Shown: in pieces, positions 35,604 through 44,938 of the stretch
Layout of the letters: each line of letters starts with the position of its first letter
How positions within the stretch are numbered: position 1 is the stretch's first letter
Assembly (NCBI RefSeq): GCF_001866075.3
Contig: NZ_CP063356.1
Span: 5,128,926 to 5,192,925, forward strand
DNA length: 64,000 bases
From: Anaerobacillus isosaccharinicus
GTDB lineage: Bacteria > Bacillota > Bacilli > Bacillales > Anaerobacillaceae
Reading direction: 5' to 3'
Translations under genes and position numbers: made by a program
The notes under the pieces: model-generated
What the model was told of the DNA's origin: nothing
Databases searched by the model: none
Seen by the model: the letters and a program-made list of their open reading frames with translations, nothing else

Positions 35604-35633
35604 TTTCACTGTTTGTATATGACAAAACAGTGA
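35604..35633. promoter_or_regulatory. 30-bp dyad in the pflB upstream region
   Basis: TTCACTGTTT and AAACAGTGAA flank a 10-nt centre, about 195-225 nt upstream of pflB. It has no poly-T tail on the minus strand, so it looks like an operator rather than a terminator. It is not a standard Rex or Fnr site. The rest of the 35464-35841 gap is AT-rich and shows no gene. Confidence 0.5.
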
Positions 35634-35841
35634 ATTAACTATGATTTTTTGTAGAAATATTATTATTTTTGGATGAATTTCCCTAATTAAACCAAAACTG
35701 TTATACATCTGCACCACCTCTGTTATATAATTAAAATTCTATTTTTCCTACTAATTCAATAAAAGCTGTAAATTTTATTTGGCGCAACATGGCTTGTTCT
35801 TATTCTTCTCATTTCTTATTAAAAAATCGATTCCAATAAAT

Positions 35842-35877
35842 AAAGCTCACCCAATCAATTTAGAAAGGGTGAGCTTT
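35842..35877 (-). terminator. Terminator of spo0A
   Basis: Perfect stem AAAGCTCACCC/GGGTGAGCTTT is followed on the minus strand by ATTTATTGG, 13 nt after the spo0A stop. Confidence 0.82.
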
Positions 35878-35889
35878 AGGTAATATACT

Positions 35890-36687
35890 TTACGAAACCT
35901 TGTGTTCAATGCGAAGTTTATCAGCTACCATCGCAATAAATTCAGAATTTGTTGGCTTTGCTTTAGAATGACTAACTGTGTATCCAAATAGTGATGAGAT
36001 TGACTCAATATTGCCACGACTCCAAGCTACTTCAATAGCATGGCGAATCGCACGCTCAACACGGCTTGATGTCGTATTAAATTTCTTAGCAATATCAGGG
36101 TAAAGTACTTTCGTAATTGAACCTAATAATTCAATGTCGTTGTATACCATTGTAATTCCTTCACGCAAGTACATATACCCTTTTATATGTGCAGGGACAC
36201 CAATTTCATGGATGATACTTGTAATGCTTGCATCTAAATTAAATTGTTTTGGTTCTTTTCTTGAATAATTCATTGATGAATGACCTTTATGCTGTTGAAT
36301 AATTGGTTGTAATTTACCGCTAACCTCTTTTACTTTATTAATAAGCGTTTCCATATCAAAAGGTTTTAAAATATAGTAAGATGCCCCAAGATCAACAGCT
36401 TTTTTCGTAACATCCTCTTGTCCAAAAGCTGTTAACATAATGATATTTGGTCTTTTTGCTAATTTTTGTTGGTTTAACCTTTCTAAAACAGCTAAACCAT
36501 CGAGATGTGGCATAATAATATCTAAAATTAAAACATCAGGTTGTTCCTCTTGAACCAAAGTTAAACATTCTTGACCATTATATGCAACACCTGCAACTTC
36601 CATTTCACTTTGGCTTGAAATATATTCTTCAAGCAAGCTCACTAATTCTCGATTATCATCCGCTATACAAACTTTAATTTTATGCAC
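35890..36687 (-). CDS. spo0A: Sporulation master response regulator Spo0A
   Basis: The N-terminal receiver (residues 1-125) has acidic residues CIADDNRE, the phospho-acceptor in [14 protein letters not shown] and Lys in YILKPFDME. The C-terminal DNA-binding domain contains the strongly conserved [17 protein letters not shown] and the recognition helix region [19 protein letters not shown]. Phosphorylated Spo0A controls entry into sporulation. The GTG at 36687 is chosen because GGGAGG lies 9 nt upstream and the protein then aligns with known Spo0A (265 aa). A longer frame adds 57 residues with no similarity. It lies after spoIVB as in other Bacilli. Confidence 0.96.
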   Translation of the reverse strand: MHKIKVCIADDNRELVSLLEEYISSQSEMEVAGVAYNGQECLTLVQEEQPDVLILDIIMPHLDGLAVLERLNQQKLAKRPNIIMLTAFGQEDVTKKAVDLGASYYILKPFDMETLINKVKEVSGKLQPIIQQHKGHSSMNYSRKEPKQFNLDASITSIIHEIGVPAHIKGYMYLREGITMVYNDIELLGSITKVLYPDIAKKFNTTSSRVERAIRHAIEVAWSRGNIESISSLFGYTVSHSKAKPTNSEFIAMVADKLRIEHKVS

Positions 36688-36740
36688 TGATTGTTCCTCC
36701 CTGGTATTTAAAATATGCTTTTTGCATCCATCACAACAAA

Positions 36741-36747
36741 TTCGACA
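36741..36747 (-). promoter_or_regulatory. 0A box upstream of spo0A (proximal)
   Basis: The minus strand reads TTTGTCGAATTTG, containing the exact core TGTCGAA, 54 nt before the spo0A start. Confidence 0.6.
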
Positions 36748-36830
36748 AACAGATAGAAATTCCTTTAATTTATTTAAAAATATATTAAATATCTTTATTT
36801 TTTTAATAAAACATGCGTTTTCCTCTTCTT

Positions 36831-36837
36831 TTCGACC
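36831..36837 (-). promoter_or_regulatory. 0A-box-like site upstream of spo0A (middle)
   Basis: The minus strand reads CGGTCGAAAAG, six of seven matches to TGTCGAA. Confidence 0.4.
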
Positions 36838-36872
36838 GTATTCGATACTTGACAACATTTATAGTGTGCTTT

Positions 36873-36879
36873 TGTCGAA
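36873..36879 (+). promoter_or_regulatory. 0A box upstream of spo0A (distal)
   Basis: The plus strand reads TTTTGTCGAAATTT, an exact TGTCGAA core with the typical flanking T and A runs. B. subtilis spo0A has a comparable series of operators for autoregulation. Confidence 0.65.
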
Positions 36880-36970
36880 ATTTCTTTATTACTACTTCCA
36901 TGTTAACATTATTTTAGTGTTTGTAAAATGGAATTTTAATCATTTCTTTTCCTACCAGACGATAAAAAAA

Positions 36971-36998
36971 GGCAAAAGCGATTTAACTCGCCTTTGCC
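36971..36998 (-). terminator. Terminator overlapping the end of spoIVB
   Basis: GGCAAA-GCGA pairs with TCGC-TTTGCC and is followed by T7 on the minus strand. The upstream arm is inside the last codons of spoIVB. Confidence 0.82.
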
Positions 36999-38257
36999 TT
37001 TTCCTTATTGTAAATATCAACACCAGCTTCTTGCAACATCCACTCTATGTGACAAGCATAACCTGACGTCGGATCATTTACAAAAACGTGTGTTACAGCT
37101 CCAATTACTTTGCCATCTTGAATTATAGGGCTTCCACTCATTCCTTGAATGATACCTCCAGTAGCCTCAAGGAGTACTGGATCTGTTACTTTAATAACCA
37201 TCCCTTTTGTCGCAGGAAATTTTTGTGGAACCGAACTGACAATTTCAATATCATATTCCTTTACTTCTTCTCCGTCGACAACAGTTAAAATCTTTGCAGG
37301 TCCTTCTTTTACTTGGTGTGCAAGTGTTATTGGCATTGCTTTATCTAAAACATTGTTTTTCATTTGTTCATGGAGTTTTCCAAAAATCCCAAATGGACTA
37401 TTCTTTGTTATCGTCCCTAAAATTTTTCGATCATTTGTAAAACGAGCTAATTTTTCACCAGGATCTCCATTACTTCCTTTTTCAATAGAGGTAACTAATG
37501 AACTGACGATTTGTCCATCGTTAACAACAATTGGTTTTTGTGTATCCATATCTGATATTACATGACCCAACGCACCATAACTTTTTGACTTTGGTTCATA
37601 AAAAGTTAGTGTTCCCACACCAGCAGCTGAATCTCGGATATATAAACCCAAACGATAAGAACTTTCACCTTTTGCTTTTAATGGTGTTAGCTTTTTTTGG
37701 AGTACTTCATTTTCTCGAATGACTTCAAGTTTCAACGAAGTCTCATTTTCTCCTGCTTCCTGAACTAAAGGAGTAACTTGGCTCATATTCTCAATTTTTT
37801 TTCCATTAATTTTCGTAATAATATCGCCTACTTCAATTTCGGCAAGCTCTCCAGGTGATTTTTCTCCATCATCACTATCCACTAAATGATGACCAACAAC
37901 TAGTACACCTAAAGTATTAAGTTTTACTCCGATTGATTGCCCACCTGGAACGACTTTTATATCTTTTAATACACGTACATCGACATTTTTTACAGGAGCC
38001 CCTCCCACTGTAACTGTCACGTTAGCATCTCCTTGCCTTTTTGCTAAAACTGCAAATTGTTCCTCATTTACAGAAACATAATCTTTGTTTGAGGACATCT
38101 TAAATACAGGTAAAGCTTTTTGCAATGGTTGCTGTTGGCCTTCCATTAAAACCAACTCTTTGGGGATACTGACGTATTCTTGGACCGGTTTTACAAAACC
38201 GATGCTTATTATGAAAACAAGGAGAATTACACCTATAATTTTTCTAATTTCTCTCAT
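36983..38257 (-). CDS. spoIVB: SpoIVB serine peptidase (S55)
   Basis: The protein is secreted from the forespore into the intermembrane space and cleaves SpoIVFA, releasing the block on SpoIVFB and so on pro-SigK. An N-terminal membrane helix ([16 protein letters not shown]) is followed by a PDZ domain (about 125-215, with [20 protein letters not shown]). The S55 domain has the catalytic His in [10 protein letters not shown] and the nucleophile in [12 protein letters not shown]. At 424 aa it matches the B. subtilis protein. It lies between recN and spo0A, as expected. Confidence 0.95.
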   Translation of the reverse strand: MREIRKIIGVILLVFIISIGFVKPVQEYVSIPKELVLMEGQQQPLQKALPVFKMSSNKDYVSVNEEQFAVLAKRQGDANVTVTVGGAPVKNVDVRVLKDIKVVPGGQSIGVKLNTLGVLVVGHHLVDSDDGEKSPGELAEIEVGDIITKINGKKIENMSQVTPLVQEAGENETSLKLEVIRENEVLQKKLTPLKAKGESSYRLGLYIRDSAAGVGTLTFYEPKSKSYGALGHVISDMDTQKPIVVNDGQIVSSLVTSIEKGSNGDPGEKLARFTNDRKILGTITKNSPFGIFGKLHEQMKNNVLDKAMPITLAHQVKEGPAKILTVVDGEEVKEYDIEIVSSVPQKFPATKGMVIKVTDPVLLEATGGIIQGMSGSPIIQDGKVIGAVTHVFVNDPTSGYACHIEWMLQEAGVDIYNKEKAKAS

Positions 38258-38358
38258 GAATTTTCTTCACTCTCCTCGCTCCTAACCTACACCTCCATGT
38301 TTGGCTGTAATATTAATGTTGCCTCCTGACCCTGTATTTATAACCAAGAAACAAGAAA

Positions 38359-38384
38359 AAAGCTAACCTTAATTGGTTAGCTTT
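38359..38384 (-). terminator. Terminator of recN
   Basis: Perfect stem AAAGCTAACC/GGTTAGCTTT is followed by T6 on the minus strand; the upstream arm overlaps the recN stop region. Confidence 0.83.
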
Positions 38385-40114
38385 ACATATACACCTTTAA
38401 TTTTTTCTGCTTGATCCAATAATTCCTTTGCATTTTCTCTGGTTAGCTTCGTTGTCTCGGCTCCAGAAAGCATTCTGGCAACCTCTTCCACTTGTTCCAA
38501 TTTAGTTAATGTAGCTACTTTTGTTACTGTTTTATTTTCTAATTGTTCTTTTGATATATAAAGGTGTGTAGTAGCCATTGCTGCGACTTGCGGTAAATGA
38601 GTGATACATAAGACTTGGGAGTCAGTTGAGATTTTATATATTTTTTCAGCAATAGCTTGTGCAACACGTCCACTCACCCCTGTGTCAACCTCATCAAAAA
38701 TTAGGGATGTTACACCGTGATGTGAAGAGAATATCGATTTTAACGCGAGCATAATCCTGGATATTTCTCCACCAGAAGCTATTTTAGCTAACGGTTTAAG
38801 TGGCTCACCAGGATTAGTCGAAAGTAAAAATTCAACCTTATCAATACCATCCTCTTGAAAATGGACATACTTCCCATCTATTGCTGGATCCTTTTCTGAC
38901 GCAGCTCTTTCTGAAACTTCGATATAAAACTTTGTTTTTTCCATATAAAGATCTTTTAAATGTTGTTGGATTTTGTCTCCCAAATCCTTTGCTGCTGTAG
39001 TTCTTATTTGTGTTAAATTTTTTGCTTCGAGATATAAATCATAACTTACATGTTCTAATTGGTTTTGAATTTCTTCAATTTTTGCTTCTCTATTTAGTAA
39101 ATTGTCAATTTCCTCTTCAATTTTAGAAGAATATTCCAAAATGTGTGTAACATCATGCCCATATTTTCGTTTCAATTGGGAAATTTCATTTAAGCGCCCT
39201 TCTATTAGGTTTAAGCGGTCAGGATCAAATTCAATCCCCTCATAATAATCTCTTAATGAAAAGGTTGCTTCCTCTAATAAATAATAACAGTTACTAATCG
39301 TTTCTTTTAAAGGTATTAACTGCTTATCAATCGTCGCAGCTTCTACTACATGGTTCATTGCATCCATTAACCAATCCAATCCTTTACCATCACCATAAAG
39401 GGCATGATAGGAATCATGAATGGTTTTGTAAAGCTTTTCACCATTTGAGAGCTTAAATCTTTCTTCAGTTAAGTGTACATCTTCATCTGGTGTAAGATTA
39501 GACTTTTCAATTTCCTTTAACTGATATTGAAGCAAGTCTAAACGGTGAGCAATTTTTTGTTCATTTTCGGAAAATTGTTTGACTCTTCCTTTTAATTCCG
39601 TAAATGTCTTATAAATATTTTTATATTCATTTAACGCATCACTAATCTTGTCCACTATAAATTGGTCAAGTAAAGACAAATGCCGTTCAACTTGCATTAA
39701 ATGTTGATGCTCATGCTGGCCATGGATATCAACTAACGATTCACCTAATTCACGCAAAATTCCCAAAGTAACAAGCTTTCCGTTAACTCTACAAATACTT
39801 TTTCCTTGTGACGTGATATCTCTCTGTAAAACAACCATTTGATCATCGTTAATTTCAATTCCTAATTGAAGAGCTTTATCATAAATATCATGGGAAAGAT
39901 TATCAATAAAAAATAATCCTTGAATTTCAGCACGATTTGCCCCATGGCGAACAAATTCTACAGAACCTCTCCCACCAACAAGTAAACTGATGGCATCAAT
40001 AATAATTGATTTACCAGCACCTGTTTCTCCAGTCAAAACCGTTAATCCTTTTTCAAAGGGAACCGTTAGATTTTCAATGATTGCAAAATTCTTAATTGAT
40101 AGCTCAATTAACAC
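38369..40114 (-). CDS. recN: DNA repair protein RecN
   Basis: This 581-aa SMC-like ATPase acts early in double-strand break repair, gathering DNA ends. Walker A GETGAGKS (about residues 29-36), LVDIHGQHEHQHLM, two coiled-coil arms in the middle, the ABC signature KIASGGEISRIMLALK and Walker B SLIFDEVDTG are all in order. The start appears to be GTG behind AAAGGAAGTG. It follows argR by 33 nt. Confidence 0.95.
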   Translation of the reverse strand: MLIELSIKNFAIIENLTVPFEKGLTVLTGETGAGKSIIIDAISLLVGGRGSVEFVRHGANRAEIQGLFFIDNLSHDIYDKALQLGIEINDDQMVVLQRDITSQGKSICRVNGKLVTLGILRELGESLVDIHGQHEHQHLMQVERHLSLLDQFIVDKISDALNEYKNIYKTFTELKGRVKQFSENEQKIAHRLDLLQYQLKEIEKSNLTPDEDVHLTEERFKLSNGEKLYKTIHDSYHALYGDGKGLDWLMDAMNHVVEAATIDKQLIPLKETISNCYYLLEEATFSLRDYYEGIEFDPDRLNLIEGRLNEISQLKRKYGHDVTHILEYSSKIEEEIDNLLNREAKIEEIQNQLEHVSYDLYLEAKNLTQIRTTAAKDLGDKIQQHLKDLYMEKTKFYIEVSERAASEKDPAIDGKYVHFQEDGIDKVEFLLSTNPGEPLKPLAKIASGGEISRIMLALKSIFSSHHGVTSLIFDEVDTGVSGRVAQAIAEKIYKISTDSQVLCITHLPQVAAMATTHLYISKEQLENKTVTKVATLTKLEQVEEVARMLSGAETTKLTRENAKELLDQAEKIKGVYVKLTN

Positions 40115-40147
40115 GTTTTATTCACTTCCTTTTTACAAACGATCTAC

Positions 40148-40597
40148 CTAAAGCATATCTAAAAAACGTTCACTTAATATTGGACTATCCTCAGTCGAAC
40201 GACAAATAATTAAAATTGTATCGTCACCACAAATGGTTCCTAAAATCTCATTCCAATCAAGATTATCAATTAAAGCTCCTACAGCATTTGCATTTCCTGG
40301 TAAAGTTTTCATGACAATTAGGTTATTCGCATGATCAATACTTACAAAACTATCCATTAGAGACCGTTTTAATTTTTGCAAAGGATTGAAACGTTGATCA
40401 GCTGGTAAGCTGTACTTATACCTTCCGTCTTGCATAGGTACCTTAACGAGATGAAGTTCTTTTATATCTCTAGAAACAGTAGCCTGAGTCACATTAAAAC
40501 CACCATTTTTTAGATAATCAACTAACTCATCTTGTGTTTCGATCTCTCTATTTGCAATAATTTCTCGTATTTTTATATGACGCTGTCCTTTATTCAT
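40148..40597 (-). CDS. argR: Arginine repressor ArgR/AhrC
   Basis: The N-terminal winged helix (residues 1-70, [20 protein letters not shown] and [14 protein letters not shown]) binds ARG boxes. The C-terminal domain (about 80-149) forms the hexamer and binds arginine, with [14 protein letters not shown] and [14 protein letters not shown]. The ATG at 40597 follows GGAGGAG and gives 149 aa, the normal length; the longer frame adds 16 unsupported residues. It lies between tlyA and recN as in B. subtilis (ahrC). Confidence 0.95.
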   Translation of the reverse strand: MNKGQRHIKIREIIANREIETQDELVDYLKNGGFNVTQATVSRDIKELHLVKVPMQDGRYKYSLPADQRFNPLQKLKRSLMDSFVSIDHANNLIVMKTLPGNANAVGALIDNLDWNEILGTICGDDTILIICRSTEDSPILSERFLDML

Positions 40598-40664
40598 TGT
40601 ATCTCCTCCAATTAGCTGAAAACCCATTAGTTTAGTTACGTACAATCTATATTAACTGTATATT

Positions 40665-40682
40665 ATCTTATTTTTATACATA
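40665..40682 (-). promoter_or_regulatory. Candidate ARG box upstream of argR
   Basis: The minus strand reads TATGTATAAAAATAAGAT, about 13 of 18 matches to the ARG-box consensus, 68 nt before the argR start. It suggests autoregulation but is uncertain in such AT-rich DNA. Confidence 0.38.
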
Positions 40683-40748
40683 ATACAACGAATAATTGAA
40701 TAATTTTACCTTACTACTGTGTTTAACAATGATTTTAATAAAAAATAA

Positions 40749-40803
40749 AAAAGGTCCCTTTTCAAACTGTCTCAAATCAACAGTTTTAAAAAAGCTACCT
40801 TTT
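40749..40803 (-). terminator. Terminator of tlyA
   Basis: AAAAGGT-AACTGT arms pair across a CTCAAATCA loop (AAACTGT/ACAGTTT plus AAAAGGT/ACCTTTT), followed by T6 on the minus strand. Confidence 0.72.
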
Positions 40804-40810
40804 ATATTTC

Positions 40811-41629
40811 TTATTGTTTTAATTGATGATGTGCTAGAGATACTATGTCAGCAATTATTGGAATTTTATTTACGGCTGGTTCAGATATGCCTGTCCAATA
40901 AAGATGAAGCAAAAATTCGATATTCCCTTCTCCGCCTTTTATAGGTGAATATGAAAGCCCCTCGACATTAAAGCCGATATTAACAGAGAATTTCACAATT
41001 TCTTCTAATACATTTTGATGAACACGTGCATCTCTGACAATTCCTTTTTTACCTACTTCATCACGACCTGCTTCAAACTGTGGCTTCACTAGAGCGGATA
41101 CATGACTGCCTTTTTCTAGGACATTAGCTAATGCAGGCAAAATTAACCTTAAAGAAATAAAGGACACATCAATCGTTGCAAAATTAGGAATTCCTCTTGA
41201 AAAAGTCTCTTTCGTTACATAGCGGAAATTAGTTCTTTCCATTACTACGACACGCTCATCTTGCCTTAATTTCCAAGCCAACTGGTTATAACCTACATCA
41301 ACTGCATAAACAAGCTTAGCTCCATTTTGCAATGCGCAATCTGTAAAACCGCCAGTAGATGAACCAATATCTAGAACGATTTTATCATTTAAATCAAAAT
41401 GAAATTCTTCAATGGCTTTTTCTAACTTTAAGCCACCTCTGCTGACATAAGGAATTAAGTCTCCCTTTACTAAAAGTTCAGCATCTATTTCAACTTTTGT
41501 CCCTGGCTTATCGATTCTTTCATTATTACAAAAGACAAGGCCTGCCATTACAGACCTTTTTGCCTTTTCTCTTGTTTCGATTAAACCTCGATCAACAAGC
41601 AGAACATCAATTCTTTCTTTTTTAGCCAT
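40811..41629 (-). CDS. tlyA: TlyA/YqxC family rRNA methyltransferase
   Basis: An S4 RNA-binding domain (residues 1-65, RIDVLLVDRGLIETREKAKR) precedes an FtsJ-like Rossmann fold with the SAM motif VLDIGSSTGGFTDCAL. Conserved SALVKPQFEAGRDEVGKKGI follows. The family 2'-O-methylates ribosomal RNA, and some members have been described as haemolysins. It follows dxs by 3 nt, so the two are likely cotranscribed. Confidence 0.92.
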   Translation of the reverse strand: MAKKERIDVLLVDRGLIETREKAKRSVMAGLVFCNNERIDKPGTKVEIDAELLVKGDLIPYVSRGGLKLEKAIEEFHFDLNDKIVLDIGSSTGGFTDCALQNGAKLVYAVDVGYNQLAWKLRQDERVVVMERTNFRYVTKETFSRGIPNFATIDVSFISLRLILPALANVLEKGSHVSALVKPQFEAGRDEVGKKGIVRDARVHQNVLEEIVKFSVNIGFNVEGLSYSPIKGGEGNIEFLLHLYWTGISEPAVNKIPIIADIVSLAHHQLKQ

Positions 41630-41632
41630 CCC

Positions 41633-43522
41633 TTATGCCCTCTGCTGTTTTCTAGGAATCATTTTCTGTACATTAGCAACAACATCTTTTGTTGTCACGC
41701 CAATTTCTTCTAACAATTTACTTACACTACCGTGTTCGATAAATTGATCAGGAATTCCCATTCTTTCGACAACTGCACTGTGGTAGGAGTTGTCATGGCA
41801 AAACTCTATGACAGCACTTCCAAATCCACCTTGAAGAGCTGCTTCTTCGATTGTTAGAATTGGGCAATTTTTACTAACTAATTCTAAGAGCATTTCTTCA
41901 TCTAATGGTTTAATCGATCTAGCATTAATTACCTTTACAGAAATACCATCTTTTGCTAATAAGTCTGCTGCTTCTTGGGCCATTGGGACTGTTGTACCGA
42001 AAGTAAGGATAGCAAGATCTTTACCTTCCCTAAGGACTTCCCATTTACCAATTGGAATTTCCTTAAGTTGTTCATCCATTTTAATCCCGTAACCATTGCC
42101 ACGGGGATACCTAACCGCAATAGGACCGTTTTGGTATTTTGCAGCGGTATAAACCATATGTTGCAACTCATTCTCATCTTTTGCTGAAAGAATTGTCATA
42201 TTAGGAATATGTCGTAAAAAGGAAATGTCAAATACTCCTTGGTGTGTTTCTCCATCTGCGCCTACAAGTCCAGCTCGGTCGATAGCAAAAAATACATTTA
42301 AATTTTGCCGACAAATATCATGGACAACTTGATCGTAGGCCCGTTGTAAAAAGGTTGAGTATACAGCAAAAACAGGTTTTAATCCTTGTGTGGCTAACCC
42401 ACCAGCCATTGTAGTCGCATGTTGTTCTGCAATACCTACATCAAACATTCGGTTAGGGAATTCTTTAGCAAAAATATCTAACCTTGTTCCACCTGGCATC
42501 GCAGCTGTAATCGCAACAATTTTATCATCTTCTTTGGCTACCTTAACTAACGTATTGGCAAAAACAGCACTATAGCTTGGTGGTCCAGGATTCTTGACTA
42601 CCTCTCCTGATTCAATTTTATAGGGTCCTAAGCCATGCCAAGTCCCTAATGCATCATTTTCAGCAGGTGCATACCCTTTACCTTTTTTCGTTAGAACATG
42701 AATGATAACAGGTCCCTTTGTTTTTTTAGCGTATTTAATATTTTCAAGAAGGTCATCAAGATTATGACCATCTACAGGCCCTAAGTAAGTAAAGCCCATC
42801 TCTTCAAAGAACATTCCTGAAACAAATAAGTATTTTAAACTGTCTTTTAGTCTTTCTGCAGTTGAGGCAATCTTGCCACCAAAAGCAGGTATTTTTTTCA
42901 GCAATTGTTCTAATTCATGTTTTGCATTTTGATACTTTCCTGCAGTACGTAACCGTCCCAAAACATTATGAAGAGCTCCTACATTTGGTGCAATAGACAT
43001 TTCGTTATCGTTTAAAATTACTATTAAATCTTTTTGCTCATGACCAATATGATTTAAAGCTTCTAACGCCATTCCCCCAGTTAGGGCTCCATCACCAATA
43101 ATAGCAATTATTTTCTCATCAGTTCCTTTAATATCTCTTGCTACAGCCATTCCCATTGCAGCTGATAATGATGTAGAACTGTGACCTGTTTCCCAAACAT
43201 CATGTTCACTTTCTGACCGTTTCGGAAATCCACAAAGCCCCTTAAATTGACGTAGTTCATCAAAGCGATTAGCCCGTCCAGTAAGGATCTTATGAACATA
43301 GGCTTGATGACCAACATCCCAAATAAATTTATCCTTCGGACTGTTGAACTCTTTATGCAAAGCAAGTGTTAGCTCAACTACTCCTAAATTAGGTCCTAAA
43401 TGTCCACCTGTAACTGAAAGCTTTTCTACTAGGAAAGCTCGAATGTCAACAGCTAGCGCCTCTAATTGTTCTTTATTATATTTTTTTATGAAATCCGGAT
43501 CTTGTATTTTAGTTAAATCCAA
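41633..43522 (-). CDS. dxs: 1-deoxy-D-xylulose-5-phosphate synthase
   Basis: This 629-aa thiamine diphosphate enzyme joins pyruvate and glyceraldehyde-3-phosphate in the first step of the MEP isoprenoid pathway. HVGHQ-type segment [14 protein letters not shown], the cofactor motif [15 protein letters not shown], the catalytic [15 protein letters not shown] and [11 protein letters not shown] are intact. The start is TTG, supported by GTGAGGG 6 nt upstream; no in-frame ATG is nearby. It lies 9 nt after oapA and is separated from ispA by the OLE RNA. Confidence 0.95.
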   Translation of the reverse strand: MDLTKIQDPDFIKKYNKEQLEALAVDIRAFLVEKLSVTGGHLGPNLGVVELTLALHKEFNSPKDKFIWDVGHQAYVHKILTGRANRFDELRQFKGLCGFPKRSESEHDVWETGHSSTSLSAAMGMAVARDIKGTDEKIIAIIGDGALTGGMALEALNHIGHEQKDLIVILNDNEMSIAPNVGALHNVLGRLRTAGKYQNAKHELEQLLKKIPAFGGKIASTAERLKDSLKYLFVSGMFFEEMGFTYLGPVDGHNLDDLLENIKYAKKTKGPVIIHVLTKKGKGYAPAENDALGTWHGLGPYKIESGEVVKNPGPPSYSAVFANTLVKVAKEDDKIVAITAAMPGGTRLDIFAKEFPNRMFDVGIAEQHATTMAGGLATQGLKPVFAVYSTFLQRAYDQVVHDICRQNLNVFFAIDRAGLVGADGETHQGVFDISFLRHIPNMTILSAKDENELQHMVYTAAKYQNGPIAVRYPRGNGYGIKMDEQLKEIPIGKWEVLREGKDLAILTFGTTVPMAQEAADLLAKDGISVKVINARSIKPLDEEMLLELVSKNCPILTIEEAALQGGFGSAVIEFCHDNSYHSAVVERMGIPDQFIEHGSVSKLLEEIGVTTKDVVANVQKMIPRKQQRA

Positions 43523-43531
43523 GAAAAACCC

Positions 43532-44143
43532 TCACTTTCTTTTGGCTTTCTTTTTCCTCTTCTCTCTGTCTTTCCCATTTTTTAAAATATTTATTTTCAA
43601 TTTTACCTCTAATAAATAAAATAATCTACCTACTTGGAAAATAATTGGTGTTGCATAGTGTAGTGCTAGTGTTTTACCTAAAGCTTTTCCACCTACAGTA
43701 AGACTTGCAACAACGCTCGTAAAAATAACTGAAATCCAAAACTGATACGCTGAATTTTCTCCTTGACCAATTTGTTGGGCTAATTGAATGACGACAAATG
43801 CTGATGCTGTTCCACTAATAATGCCAGCAATATCACCAATTACATCATTACAGAAGTTCGCAAATCGATCTGCATTTTTCGTGATTAAAACGGCTTCCTT
43901 TGCCCCTGATACCCGTTCTGCTGCCATCGCGTGAAAAGGTGCTTCTTCAGCAGCAGTGGCCGCTACCCCAATTGTATCAAAGATTACACCAACCAGGACA
44001 ATAATAAGTACAATGATCATTCCTACTGCCCATGTAACTCCACTTAAAATAAAAGTAGAAACGATTGAAAAAAGAGCCGCTAACACAAAAGTGATAACGG
44101 CAATCCCTAGCGTCCAATTTAAAGAATTTTTTAATTTATTCAT
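43532..44143 (-). CDS. oapA: OLE-associated membrane protein OapA (DUF21/CorB-like)
   Basis: The protein of about 203 aa has four hydrophobic helices (ALFSIVSTFILSGV, VGMIIVLIIVLVGVIFDTIG, a GIISGTASAFVVIQLAQQ helix and FWISVIFTSVVASLTVGGKA) and a very basic Lys/Arg tail (NGKDREKRKKKAKRK). The FDTIGVAATAAEEAPFHAMA segment resembles the DUF21/CNNM core of Mg/Co transport-like proteins, but no CBS domains follow. Proteins of this kind, encoded directly after OLE RNA and before dxs, are OapA, which binds OLE RNA at the membrane. The start is uncertain: ATG 44143 is used, and TTG 44164 is possible; neither has a strong ribosome binding site. Confidence 0.85.
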   Translation of the reverse strand: MNKLKNSLNWTLGIAVITFVLAALFSIVSTFILSGVTWAVGMIIVLIIVLVGVIFDTIGVAATAAEEAPFHAMAAERVSGAKEAVLITKNADRFANFCNDVIGDIAGIISGTASAFVVIQLAQQIGQGENSAYQFWISVIFTSVVASLTVGGKALGKTLALHYATPIIFQVGRLFYLLEVKLKINILKNGKDREKRKKKAKRK

Positions 44144-44190
44144 AATGGTTTTTGTACACACCAATCTTTTTTGAAATGTAGTATGTATTT

Positions 44191-44781
44191 ATGAGTGGCC
44201 ATTCAAAGAGTAAAGACTGCGTCTTAGGTCCAGTAGGTTTTCCCAAGCAAATGCCGACGTGTCGCCACATTGGCGGTTTCCCTTTAAATCTGCCTTAGCG
44301 CTGTCACCAAACGCTAGACTGGATTACCACTTAGCACGCACTATAATCCCCTTTAAATGTCATACGAACAGTCTAGGAGTTTTCCTCAACAGCCCTTAAC
44401 CATCCTCTATCCTCTTTTGCAGAGTAGATTTCATGTGAATTACTAAACTTATCATACAGTGTATACAATTTAGTATCCATAATCCCCTCTAACTCCACTC
44501 AAGGCAGGCTACGCTGCAAACAAGGGGAAACTTGCTATGCAGGTTCATACCGAAACTCGTAACGTTCTCATTCCCAGGAGATTGCCACAAGTTTTGGCCT
44601 CCGCGGAAAGAGGGTCAACGCCCACATGCCATTGTGGATCGCCCTAATTCCTTTACTCCCAGCAACGACCCAAGGCTGGGCGCCTCAAGCCAATACTAGG
44701 AACTTCATCGATGTGCCCTTTAGCGGATTTTTAGGCCCGCCTTCGAGAATGGAGGACTGACTAGAATACTGCACCACTCAC
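44191..44781 (-). ncRNA. ole: OLE RNA (Ornate Large Extremophilic RNA)
   Basis: This 591-nt gap between ispA and oapA has no ORF but is more GC-rich and more structured than any other intergenic region here. The transcript ends pair: 5' GTGAGTGG (44781-44774) with 3' CCACTCAT (44198-44191). Internal stems include CCCAGC/GCTGGG (44658-44680), CCACA/TGTGG (44622-44637), CGCCA/TGGCG (44263-44275) and TACTAAA/TTTAGTA with inner ATAC/GTAT (44441-44475). GGGGATTAT occurs twice. OLE RNAs are about 600 nt, occur in extremophilic and anaerobic Firmicutes, and lie in the ispA-OLE-oapA-dxs context seen here. They form membrane complexes with OapA and affect tolerance to cold, alcohol and magnesium. Exact ends are estimated. 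Confidence 0.88.
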
Positions 44782-44843
44782 TTTTCAACATTATACATGA
44801 TATAGACTCCAGCAACAATTAGAAAATACTAGATTACTAATTT

Positions 44844-44938
44844 TAGAATGTAGAATGTAAAATGTAGAATTATTGTTAGCCCTGCTTCGAAGCATAACCG
44901 AATCATCTTACAGTTTCATTCTGGATTCTACATTCTTA
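44844..44938. repeat. Dispersed AT-rich intergenic repeat, copy B (between ispA and OLE)
   Basis: The left end reads AGAATGTAGAATGTAAAATG and the right end ATTCTGGATTCTACATTCTT, so this copy is a near inverted repeat. It ends at the ispA stop. Confidence 0.7.

Noticed and set aside
36688..36858. N-terminal extension of Spo0A by 57 residues
   Set aside because: The extension covers the operator region, has no ribosome binding site and does not match Spo0A; GTG 36687 fits.
40696..40944. Plus-strand ORF overlapping the tlyA 3' end
   Set aside because: It runs through the tlyA terminator and is antisense to conserved coding sequence, with no ribosome binding site.
44191..44781. Stretch that could be taken for rRNA fragments because of its GC-rich folded look
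   Set aside because: I see no 16S, 23S or 5S signature words, and the context and terminal pairing fit OLE RNA.
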